Shown here: positions 51,721-59,149 of the stretch, in pieces
How the letters are laid out: the number at the start of each line of letters is the position of its first letter
Position numbering within the stretch: position 1 is the stretch's first letter
DNA from: Microbacterium phyllosphaerae
Lineage (GTDB): Bacteria > Actinomycetota > Actinomycetes > Actinomycetales > Microbacteriaceae
NCBI RefSeq assembly: GCF_017876435.1
Contig: NZ_JAGIOA010000001.1
Location: 1,488,001-1,552,000 of the forward strand
Direction of reading: 5' to 3'
DNA length: 64,000 nucleotides
Position numbers and translations under genes: made by a program
The notes under the pieces: generated by a model
Database searches by the model: none
Seen by the model: only the letters and a program-made list of their open reading frames with translations
Told to the model about the DNA's origin: nothing

Positions 51721-52707
51721 GTGCCCAGGAAATCGCCTCTCGTGATCGGGCACCGCGGTGCGCCCGGTTACCGTCCCGAACACAGTCGCTCCTCCTACGA
51801 GCTCGCCCTCGCGATGGGGGTGGATGCGGTCGAACCCGATGTGGTGGCGACGAAGGACGGCGTGCTCGTCGTGCGGCATGAGAACGAGATCTCGGGTACG
51901 ACGGATGTCTCCGAGCACCCGGAGTTCGCCGAGCGCAAGACGACCAAGCGCGTCGACGGCGAGGCGCTCACCGGCTGGTTCACCGAGGACTTCACGTGGG
52001 ACGAGCTCGCGACGCTGCGCAGTCGCGAACGTCTCCCCGAGGTGCGAGCGTCGAGTGCGAGTTTCAACGGGTCGCAGGGGATCCTCCGTCTCATCGACGT
52101 GCTCGACATCGTGCGAGCGGGGTCTGTCGAGTACGGCCGTGAGATCGGCGTCGTGCTCGAGGTCAAGCACGCGACGTACTTCGCGAGCGTCGGCCTGGAC
52201 CTCGCGCCGCTCATCGACCGTGATCTGCGCGCCGCGGGGTGGGCGAACGGAGAGCTGCCGCTGATCGTGGAGTCGTTCGAATCCACGGTGCTCGCGCAGC
52301 TCAAGGAACGCGGTGTCGCGGCATCCTACGTCTACCTGATCGAGGCCGCGGGGCGACCCTACGACCTCTTCGTCGCACACGGGTCGAAGGGGCAGACGTA
52401 CAAGGACGCCGTCACCGCCCAGGGCCTCGACGGGTGGGCGGGGCTTGTCGACGGCATCAGCGTCGACAAGCGGATGCTCCTCGCGCGGGGCAACACGATC
52501 GTCGAAGACGCCCATGCCAGGGGGCTCACGGTCTTCACGTGGACATGTCGGCCCGAGAACAGGTTCCTGGCGTCGGAGTTCCGTGCGGGTGGGGGCAAGA
52601 GCGCGTACGGCGACTACGAGGCCGAGTGGGGAGTCATCGCGCGCACCGGGGTCGACGGGGTGTTCGTCGACCATCCGGATCTCGGTGTCGGGTTCTTCCG
52701 AGACTGA
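51721..52707 (+). CDS. Glycerophosphodiester phosphodiesterase
   Basis: 328 residues, no signal peptide, so cytoplasmic. PLVIGHRGAPGYRPEHSRSS carries the first catalytic His-Arg; AVEPDVVATKDGVLVVRHEN the metal-binding Glu/Asp and second His. LVLEVKHA-type VVLEVKHATYF and ESFESTVLAQLKERG follow, and the barrel ends VDGVFVDHPDLG. The PEN of many family members is PEH here. It hydrolyses glycerophosphodiesters to glycerol 3-phosphate and an alcohol. Confidence 0.92.
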   Translation: MPRKSPLVIGHRGAPGYRPEHSRSSYELALAMGVDAVEPDVVATKDGVLVVRHENEISGTTDVSEHPEFAERKTTKRVDGEALTGWFTEDFTWDELATLRSRERLPEVRASSASFNGSQGILRLIDVLDIVRAGSVEYGREIGVVLEVKHATYFASVGLDLAPLIDRDLRAAGWANGELPLIVESFESTVLAQLKERGVAASYVYLIEAAGRPYDLFVAHGSKGQTYKDAVTAQGLDGWAGLVDGISVDKRMLLARGNTIVEDAHARGLTVFTWTCRPENRFLASEFRAGGGKSAYGDYEAEWGVIARTGVDGVFVDHPDLGVGFFRD

Positions 52708-52716
52708 GCGGGGTGC

Positions 52717-53178
52717 TCAGAGCGGGCCGAGCACGTCCGGCACCGCGCGATCGAGATGCAGTGCGCGCAGCGGGGCCAGGATCTCGCGCTCCTCGAATCG
52801 GAAGTGCGACTCCATGATCGCGGCGACACCGCCGAGATGTCGTTCGATCGTCTCGGCCCTCTCGCCGTCCTCGACGGCGGTCCGCAGCGCGCCGAGCAGG
52901 TGCGCGAGCATCGAGTGATCCTGCATGAGCTTGTCGATCACGTCGCCGAGTTCGGGGTGCTCCGCACGCAGGGCCGGGAACAGGGCACGGTCCTCGCTCA
53001 GATGGTGGCCGTCGAGCGCGGAGCAGAAGCCGATGCAGAAGAGGGCGAGATCGGAGGCGGCATCCGGGCGGTCGTCGCCCTCGTCGAGAGCCGCTCGCGT
53101 CGCCTCCAGGGCCGCTCGGAGTCGGGTGTGGGCCCGACGCAGTTCCTCGTCCCAGGCGATCAGGCGGTCTGCATCCAT
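52717..53178 (-). CDS. Hemerythrin domain protein
   Basis: 153 residues, a four-helix bundle with iron-binding residues at the expected places: RRAHTRLRAALEAT (first His), LDGHHLSEDRALFPAL (His-Glu), MQDHSMLAHLLGAL (His) and IMESHFRFEEREILAPL (His-Glu). Such proteins bind di-iron for oxygen or NO sensing or detoxification. A -10 box (TAGACT) seven bases before the ATG indicates a leaderless message. Convergent with the GDPD gene. Confidence 0.9.
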   Translation of the reverse strand: MDADRLIAWDEELRRAHTRLRAALEATRAALDEGDDRPDAASDLALFCIGFCSALDGHHLSEDRALFPALRAEHPELGDVIDKLMQDHSMLAHLLGALRTAVEDGERAETIERHLGGVAAIMESHFRFEEREILAPLRALHLDRAVPDVLGPL

Positions 53179-53185
53179 TCCGGCC

Positions 53186-53191
53186 AGTCTA
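53186..53191 (-). promoter_or_regulatory. -10 box for leaderless hemerythrin transcript
   Basis: Minus-strand TAGACT ends seven bases before the ATG at 53178. Confidence 0.5.
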
Positions 53192-53210
53192 GGTCGGACG
53201 GTGCGATCCG

Positions 53211-53606
53211 TCAGAGGGTGCGATCGAACGCGCCCTTGCGCGACACGATCTCCTTGCCGAGCGGCATCAGCGAGACGGGGACCATCTTGAAGTCGGCGAT
53301 GCCCATCGGGATGCCGATGATCGTGACGCACAGCGCGAGGCCCGAGACGATGTGTCCGATGGCGAGCCACCAGCCGGCCAGGATCACCCAGAGGACGTTG
53401 CCGAGGAAGGACCCGACGCCCGAGGTGGGCTTGCTCACGATCTCGCGCCCGAACGGCCAGATCGCGTAGCGGGCGATGCGGAACGACGCGATCGCCCACG
53501 GGATCGTCACGATCGGGATGCACAGCAGGATTCCCGCGAGCATGTACCCGAGGAAGAGGCCGAGTCCGGCGAAGATGAGCCAGATGATGTTCAGGATCGT
53601 GCGCAC
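53211..53606 (-). CDS. YccF domain membrane protein
   Basis: 131 residues made of two YccF repeats: TILNIIWLIFAGLGLFLGYM with CIPIVTIPWAIASFRIARYA and PFGREIV, then GNVLWVILAGWWLAIGHIVS with VTIIGIPMGIADFK and PLGKEIV. The duplicated PxGxEIV ends are diagnostic. GTG at 53606 is chosen because GAGGA lies seven bases upstream; a longer frame to 53636 adds an Arg-rich lead. Inner-membrane protein of unknown role. Confidence 0.9.
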   Translation of the reverse strand: MRTILNIIWLIFAGLGLFLGYMLAGILLCIPIVTIPWAIASFRIARYAIWPFGREIVSKPTSGVGSFLGNVLWVILAGWWLAIGHIVSGLALCVTIIGIPMGIADFKMVPVSLMPLGKEIVSRKGAFDRTL

Positions 53607-53692
53607 GACACGATCCTCGCACCGTCGCCTGAGCATCTGCCGGTTCGCCGTGGATCCGTTTCGGCCTCCCGGGATCGGGCCGCTGTCGATGC

Positions 53693-53698
53693 CAGACT
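53693..53698 (+). promoter_or_regulatory. -10-like box before the ABC exporter pair
   Basis: CAGACT, a one-base variant of the TANNNT box, ends six bases before the ATG at 53705 where no ribosome site exists. The position is right, but the first base is not. Confidence 0.3.
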
Positions 53699-53704
53699 GA
53701 CCGC

Positions 53705-54742
53705 ATGACCGGAATCATCGTCGACAGCGTCAGCAGATCCTTCGGGAGCGTCCACGCGGTGCGAGCCGCGACATTACGGGCGGAACCGGGGCGGGTGACC
53801 GGACTCGTGGGCCCCAACGGCGCAGGCAAGACGACGCTGCTGCTCATGCTCGCGTCTCTGCTGGCTCCCGACGCCGGCACCATCCGCATCGGCGGGGTGG
53901 ATCCGTCTGAGGACCCGCTCGCTGCTCGGCGGCTGCTCGGCTGGATGCCGGACTCGCTCGGCGCCTGGCCCTCGCTGACCGCTCGCGAGACGATCACGAC
54001 GACGGCGCGGCTGTACGGCATCCCGCCGGCGGAGGCCGCAGCCAGAGCATCGCATCTGCTCGAACTGGTGGATCTCGGTGCTCTCGCCGACTCGCCTGCG
54101 AAGGTGCTCTCCCGCGGCCAGAAGCAGAAGCTCGGCCTCGCCCGCGCGCTCGTGCATGATCCGCAGGTGCTGCTGCTCGATGAGCCGGCGTCGGGGCTCG
54201 ACCCCGAGGCGCGCATCCAGCTGCGGGTGCTGCTGAGACGATTCGCCGCAGAGGGGCGCACGGTGCTGATCTCCAGCCACATCCTCTCGGAGCTGGAGGA
54301 GGTCGTCGACGACGCCGTCTTCCTCGTCGCGGGTTCGGTCGTCGATGCCGCTCCCGCGCAGGCGACGGGTCGGGCCTGGCGGATCCGGCTCGTGGGGGCG
54401 GATGCTGCGCGGCAGAACGCGGACTCCTGGCAGGTGGCGCAGACGCTCGGCATCCCCGTCGAGTCGCTCGGTGCTGACCGTGGAGGAGTGCTCGTCGGCT
54501 TCGAGACCGAGGATGCGGCCGCGCTCGGTCTGCACGCCCTGGTGCACGCAGGACTCAGGGTGTCGGAGTTCGCGCCGGCGCAGAGCGCGCTCGAGCACAC
54601 GTTCCTCGCCCTGAACCACCAGGCTGCGGCGGCGGCCGCCGCAGCCGCCTCGGCGCCACCGGCATCTGCGGCGCCAACCGCACCACCGACGGCACCGCCG
54701 CCCCCGCCCGCCGTTCCGAGCGCCGAGGAGGCGGGAGCATGA
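53705..54742 (+). CDS. ABC exporter ATPase
   Basis: 345 residues. Walker A GPNGAGKTTLLLML (about 36-49), a Q-loop-like WMPDSLGAWP, signature LSRGQKQKLGLARAL (Arg in place of the first Gly), Walker B VLLLDEPASGLDPEAR and H-loop SSHILSELE: the CcmA/drug-exporter ATPase group. The last 45 residues are a low-complexity Ala/Pro tail, including a run of nine alanines after HQA. Overlaps the permease gene (ATGA), so the pair forms one transporter. Substrate unknown. Confidence 0.9.
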   Translation: MTGIIVDSVSRSFGSVHAVRAATLRAEPGRVTGLVGPNGAGKTTLLLMLASLLAPDAGTIRIGGVDPSEDPLAARRLLGWMPDSLGAWPSLTARETITTTARLYGIPPAEAAARASHLLELVDLGALADSPAKVLSRGQKQKLGLARALVHDPQVLLLDEPASGLDPEARIQLRVLLRRFAAEGRTVLISSHILSELEEVVDDAVFLVAGSVVDAAPAQATGRAWRIRLVGADAARQNADSWQVAQTLGIPVESLGADRGGVLVGFETEDAAALGLHALVHAGLRVSEFAPAQSALEHTFLALNHQAAAAAAAAASAPPASAAPTAPPTAPPPPPAVPSAEEAGA

Positions 54743-55758
54743 GCCTCACGAACATCCGCATCATCGCCCGTCTCGAGCTGACCCAGCGGCTGCGCAGCGT
54801 CGGCTGGTACATCCTGCTCGGTGTCTTCGCCGTCGTCCTGATCGGTGTGACGGCGCTCTCCTTCGCGGTCTACGCCTGGGGTGAGTTCATCGGCGCCGGC
54901 GTGTTCTCGATCGTCGTGAACATGGTGCTCCTCCTGGTCGCGCTCGTCTCGCCCACGCTGAGCGGAAACGCCATCAACGGCGACCGCGAGGCGGCGACCC
55001 TCGCAGCCGTGCAGGTGACTGCGGTCTCGACCGGCGACATCATGCTCGGCAAGCTCGTCGCTGCCGTGGCGACCGGCTTCGCCTTCCTGATCGTCGCGAT
55101 CCCGTTCCTGGCGATCTCGCTGCTCGGGGGAGGATCGAACCCGCTCGTGCTGCTCGTGTCGCTGCTCGTGCTCGTGGTCGAGATCATCATCGTCGCAGCG
55201 ATCGGGGTGGGTCTCAGCGGTCTGATCGCTCGCCCTCTGTTCTCGGTCGCGACCACGTACCTCGTGGTCGCCGGACTCACGATCGGAACCCTGATCGTCT
55301 TCGCGCTCGGCGGCATGGCGATCCGCACCGAGACGACGCAGTACAGCCGGCCGTACGACGATGTGGGAAACGTCGACTGCGAGTCGTGGGACACCTACAC
55401 GACCGAGGTGCCCCGCTTCGACCTCGTCTGGTGGGTGCTCGCGGCGAACCCCTTCGTGGTGCTCGCCGATGCGACGCCGACGGAGTTCAGCCCGGAGGGC
55501 TACCCCGTCGACATGTTCGGTCAGATCAAGCTCGGCGTGCGCAGCGCGCAGCAATCCCCGATCGATCAGCGCTGGGACGAGTGCTCGTCCGATCCGTACG
55601 ACTATCCGACCCCGCAGGAGATCATCGACAGCACGGTGCCGAGCTGGTTCGTGGGCCTGGGGGTGCAGATCGTGATCGCCGGCGCGCTGTTCGCCGGGGC
55701 CTGGTCGCGCACCCGGACTCCCGCCACGCGGCTGCCCCCGGGGACGCGCATCGCCTGA
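54739..55758 (+). CDS. ABC exporter permease
   Basis: 339 residues, six membrane helices: GWYILLGVFAVVLIGVTALS, VFSIVVNMVLLLVALVSPTL, AVATGFAFLIVAIPFLAISL, LLVSLLVLVVEIIIVAAIG, TTYLVVAGLTIGTLIVFALG, and the last near the C-terminus (FVGLGVQIVIAGALFAGAW). A 100-residue outer loop between helices 5 and 6 contains Cys residues (NVDCESWD, DECSSD) that may form a disulphide. LSGNAINGDREAATLAAVQV is a permease coupling segment. Partner of the preceding ATPase. Confidence 0.88.
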   Translation: MSLTNIRIIARLELTQRLRSVGWYILLGVFAVVLIGVTALSFAVYAWGEFIGAGVFSIVVNMVLLLVALVSPTLSGNAINGDREAATLAAVQVTAVSTGDIMLGKLVAAVATGFAFLIVAIPFLAISLLGGGSNPLVLLVSLLVLVVEIIIVAAIGVGLSGLIARPLFSVATTYLVVAGLTIGTLIVFALGGMAIRTETTQYSRPYDDVGNVDCESWDTYTTEVPRFDLVWWVLAANPFVVLADATPTEFSPEGYPVDMFGQIKLGVRSAQQSPIDQRWDECSSDPYDYPTPQEIIDSTVPSWFVGLGVQIVIAGALFAGAWSRTRTPATRLPPGTRIA

Positions 55759-55776
55759 GCGGATGCCGGTGGACGG

Positions 55777-55811
55777 CGGACGGTGAACGGCCACTCGCCG
55801 TTCACCGTCCG
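55777..55811 (+). terminator. Terminator after the ABC exporter pair
   Basis: Fifteen-base perfect stem (55777-55791 with 55797-55811), five-base loop, no clear T run. Confidence 0.75.
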
Positions 55812-55888
55812 TGCACCGGGGAGACGTCGGGACGCCATGCGGAATCGGTGGTGTGGGGTGATACCCGTCTGCCTTCCTCAGGAGCCCC

Positions 55889-58800
55889 ATGTCCCGCCTG
55901 CACTCCGCGGCTGCGATCACGACGGTGTGCGCGCTCAGCGCCGCCGCTCTGCTCGCCGTTCCGCTCGCCGCCACCGGCGCCGAATCCGGTGTCCGCATCA
56001 ATGAAGTCGAGTCCAACGGGGGCACACCCGGGGACTGGATCGAGTTCGTCAACACGTCGGACGTCGCGGTCGACCTCAGCGGCTACGTCGTCAAGGACAA
56101 CGGTGAGGACGAGTCCTACACGTTCCCCGAGGGGACGATCGTCGAGCCCGGCGCCTACCTCGTGCTCGACCAGGTGGCGGCGGGAGGCGACGGTTTCACC
56201 TTCGGACTCGGCAAGGAAGACCAGGTGCGCCTGTTCGACCCGAGCACCGCGCTCGTCGACGAGACATCGTGGGCGGCTCACGCTGCGGTCACGTGGGGTG
56301 CGCGCGAGGTCGAGGGCACCCTGGAATGGGCGGAGACGTCCGAGTCGACGAAGGGCGCGGCGAACGTGTTCGCGGCCGACAACCCGCTCGGCGGCAGCAT
56401 CGTCATCAACGAGGTGGACTCGCAGCCGGCGGACTGGGTCGAGTTCTACAACGCGGGCGATGCCGCTCTCGACATCTCGGGATACGAGATCCGCGACAAC
56501 TCCGACGACCACCGCTGGCAGTTCCTGCCGGGCACCGAGATCGCCGCGGGCGAGTTCCTCGTCGTCGAGGAAGGCTCGATCGGACTGGTAGACGGCGTCG
56601 AGACCGCGTTCCGCGATCCGATCGGAATCGGCAGCGCCGACCGCATCCGTCTCTTCGATGAGGCCGGCGTGCAGATCGACGACACGCTCCCGTGGAGCGG
56701 GCACGCCGCGATCGACGGCGACGTGATCGCCGCGACGCTCGCGCGCTGCCCCGACGGCGAGGGAGCCTTCGTGCTCGCGTACTCGACTCCGGGGGCGGCG
56801 AACTCCTGCGTCATGCCCGATGTCGTGATCAACGAGATCGAGTCCAATGGCGACGTGACCGACTGGGTCGAGGTCGTCAACGCCGGCAGCACTGCTGTCG
56901 ACCTCTCGGGCTGGACCGTGATGGACGGCGACCCCGTCGGCCACGCCGCCGAGACGACACCGCTCCCCGCGGGCACCGTGCTCGCACCCGGCGCCTACTT
57001 CGTCTTCGACCAGCCGAAGGACTTCGTGTTCGGCCTGGGCAACGGCGACACGGTCACCCTGCGCGACGCCAACCTGAACGTCGTCGACGAGCACGTGTAC
57101 GCGGCGCATGCGGCGGGCGTCCTCGCGCGCTGCGCGGACGGCAGCGGCGACTTCGTCGACATCGCGGTCTCGACCAAGGGCCAGCGCAACGCATGCGGCA
57201 ACCCGGTGCGCATCAACGAGGTCGAGTCCGACGGTGGATCGCCCGGCGACTGGATCGAGCTCGTCAACCCGACCTCGTCGGTCCTCGACGTCGCGGGAGT
57301 GGTCGTGAAGGACGACGACGACACCCACTCGTACGTCATCCCGGCCGCCACCACGATCGCCGCGGGCGGATACCTCGTCATCGAGGGCGCCGATCTCGGC
57401 TTCGGCCTCGGCGACGGCGACACCGTGCGCGTGTTCGACGGCGACACCGTGCGCGTGTTCGACGGCGACCTGCTCGTCGACTCCACCACCTGGGGCGCGG
57501 GGCATGCGGCGACCACGTGGGGGCGCTGCCCCGACATCACCGGCGCCTTCGCCGTGACCGCGGAGAGCACGAAGGGTGCGGCGAACGTCTGCGCCGGCGA
57601 GATCGCGGTCTCGACGTGGCCGGGTTCTGCCGACGTCCGCGTGCTCGACACCGTGCCGACCTTCCTCGAGGACAGCTCCGGTCTCGACGTGCAGGAGACG
57701 GCAGACGGCTCGTTCCTCTGGGCGGTCGACAACGGTGAGGGACGCATCTGGAAGCTCGAGGCTCACGCAGACGGGTCGTTCTCTCAGATCGACGGGTGGG
57801 AGTCGGGCAAGCGCGTGCGATTCCAGCGGGATGCGGCGAACCCGGGCGCTGCGGGGCCCGACACCGAGGGAATCACGGTCGACGGTGACGGCTTCGTGTA
57901 CGTCGCCTCCGAGCGCGACAACAGCGCCAAGGGCGTCAACCAGAACACGGTTCTCAGGGTCGACCCCGAAGCCGGCAACGGCGACCTCGTCGCGCAGCAG
58001 GAGTGGGACCTCACCTCGCTGCTGCCCGCGGTGGGTGCGAACCTCGGCATGGAGGCCGTGCAGTGGGTGCCCGACAGTGCACTCGACGGCGCACTCTTCG
58101 ACACCAACACGGGCGCGGCCTACGACTCGGCGGACTACGCCGGGCACGGCGACGGGCTGTTCTTCGTCGCGGTCGAGGACAACGGACACGTCTATGCGTT
58201 CGCGCTCGGTTCCGACGGCGCGGCGACGCTCGTGTCGGAGATCGCACCAGGTCTCGCGGGGGTCATGGCCCTCGACTACGACAGTGTGCTCGACGTGCTC
58301 TGGGCCGTCTGCGACGACGGATGCCACGGGCAGTCCGCACAGATCACGCTGAACGGCACGGCGACGCCCGGCATCGCGCACTTCGCCCGCCCTGCGGGAA
58401 TGCCCGACATCAACAACGAGGGCTTCGCCACCGCTCCTGCCTCGCTCTCGGTCGGGGGTCAGCGCCCGGTGTGGTGGTTCGCCGACGGCTTCGCATCCGA
58501 GGCCTTGCGGGTCGGGACCCTTCCGGGAGCAACGGGAGAGAACCCCGGCGAGAACCCGGGAGAGAACCCGGGAGAGAACCCGGGGGAGAATCCGGCGCTT
58601 CCCGGCAGTGCGCTCACCGACGGCAACCGCAACGGCGTCACGGTGAACCCGGCGGTCGCGGCGCGCGGATCGCAGGTCACGGTGACGGCGGGCGGTGACA
58701 GCGCCGGTGACGAGATCTCGGTCTGGATGTACTCCGACCCTGTGCAGCTCGTATCCGGCTCGGCAACCGCATCCGGCGCGCTCACGGTGACGATCCCGAC

Positions 58801-58999
58801 GGATGCCGCGCTCGGCGCTCATCGGATCGCGGTCTACTCCGCGACGGGCGACCTGATCGGCTGGGCCGACATCCGCATCACCGAACCCGGCGGACTCGCC
58901 GCGACGGGCGCGGACGTGCCTGCTGCGCTGATCGCCCTCGCGCTGATGCTGATCGTCGCCGGCGGGCTGATCGTCCGTCGACGCAGGAGCACCCTCTGA
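55889..58999 (+). CDS. Sortase-anchored-type surface protein with four lamin-tail domains
   Basis: 1,036 residues. Signal peptide to about 31. Four LTD domains, at about 32-165, 170-305, 308-440 and 444-575, each opening with an INEVES/INEVDS-like strand (SGVRINEVESNGGTPGDWIE, IVINEVDSQPADWVEFYN, VVINEIESNGDVTDWVE, VRINEVESDGGSPGDWIE). Then a propeller-like domain (about 600-860) resembling esterase-like phytase proteins (DTEGITVDGDGFVYVASERD); five GENP repeats (about 885-904); an Ig-like segment; and C-terminal LAATG (about 1003-1007) with a membrane helix and RRRRSTL, a class E-type sorting signal. Likely cell-wall displayed; ligand or substrate unknown. An exact 24-bp tandem duplication lies in LTD4. 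Confidence 0.88.
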   Translation: MSRLHSAAAITTVCALSAAALLAVPLAATGAESGVRINEVESNGGTPGDWIEFVNTSDVAVDLSGYVVKDNGEDESYTFPEGTIVEPGAYLVLDQVAAGGDGFTFGLGKEDQVRLFDPSTALVDETSWAAHAAVTWGAREVEGTLEWAETSESTKGAANVFAADNPLGGSIVINEVDSQPADWVEFYNAGDAALDISGYEIRDNSDDHRWQFLPGTEIAAGEFLVVEEGSIGLVDGVETAFRDPIGIGSADRIRLFDEAGVQIDDTLPWSGHAAIDGDVIAATLARCPDGEGAFVLAYSTPGAANSCVMPDVVINEIESNGDVTDWVEVVNAGSTAVDLSGWTVMDGDPVGHAAETTPLPAGTVLAPGAYFVFDQPKDFVFGLGNGDTVTLRDANLNVVDEHVYAAHAAGVLARCADGSGDFVDIAVSTKGQRNACGNPVRINEVESDGGSPGDWIELVNPTSSVLDVAGVVVKDDDDTHSYVIPAATTIAAGGYLVIEGADLGFGLGDGDTVRVFDGDTVRVFDGDLLVDSTTWGAGHAATTWGRCPDITGAFAVTAESTKGAANVCAGEIAVSTWPGSADVRVLDTVPTFLEDSSGLDVQETADGSFLWAVDNGEGRIWKLEAHADGSFSQIDGWESGKRVRFQRDAANPGAAGPDTEGITVDGDGFVYVASERDNSAKGVNQNTVLRVDPEAGNGDLVAQQEWDLTSLLPAVGANLGMEAVQWVPDSALDGALFDTNTGAAYDSADYAGHGDGLFFVAVEDNGHVYAFALGSDGAATLVSEIAPGLAGVMALDYDSVLDVLWAVCDDGCHGQSAQITLNGTATPGIAHFARPAGMPDINNEGFATAPASLSVGGQRPVWWFADGFASEALRVGTLPGATGENPGENPGENPGENPGENPALPGSALTDGNRNGVTVNPAVAARGSQVTVTAGGDSAGDEISVWMYSDPVQLVSGSATASGALTVTIPTDAALGAHRIAVYSATGDLIGWADIRITEPGGLAATGADVPAALIALALMLIVAGGLIVRRRRSTL
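57421..57468 (+). repeat. Exact 24-bp tandem duplication inside LTD domain 4
   Basis: 57421-57444 and 57445-57468 are identical, giving a doubled eight-residue TVRVFDGD unit. Frame is kept. The lack of any synonymous difference implies a recent event. Confidence 0.95.
58532..58592 (+). repeat. 12-bp tandem repeats coding for GENP
   Basis: Five imperfect 12-base units encode a Gly-Glu-Asn-Pro spacer between the propeller-like domain and the C-terminal Ig-like part. Such linkers hold domains away from the wall. Boundaries are accurate to a few bases. Confidence 0.85.
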
Positions 59000-59017
59000 G
59001 TCGGACCCCTCCGACAC

Positions 59018-59061
59018 GACGACGGGGAGGATGCGCGGGGAATCGTGCATCCTCTCTCGTC
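59018..59061 (+). terminator. Terminator after the surface-protein gene
   Basis: GAGGATGC (59027-59034) pairs with GCATCCTC (59047-59054), 12-base loop, with weaker outer pairing of GACG and CGTC. The GGATGC/GCATCC element appears again. Confidence 0.55.
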
Positions 59062-59134
59062 GCCGGGCGGGCCTCGACATGCTGAGCGCTCGCGGACGAG
59101 ACGCTCACCCGCGGTCGGTGTCGGTGGCGCGGCT

Positions 59135-59140
59135 TAGACT
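59135..59140 (+). promoter_or_regulatory. -10 box of pcrA
   Basis: TAGACT ends nine bases before the pcrA ATG, giving at most a two- or three-base leader. Confidence 0.5.
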
Positions 59141-59149
59141 CATAAGGCC

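Noticed and set aside
55889..55990. LAATG near residue 27 of the LTD protein as a sorting motif
   Set aside because: It lies in the N-terminal signal peptide. The functional-looking copy is near the C-terminus, followed by a helix and arginines.
57421..58592. CRISPR-like repeats
   Set aside because: The repeats are in frame, directly adjacent and coding (TVRVFDGD and GENP); no spacers and no cas genes.
55802..59080. Open frame of 1,092 codons on the minus strand
   Set aside because: Antisense to the LTD surface protein. Composition is that of a shadow frame.
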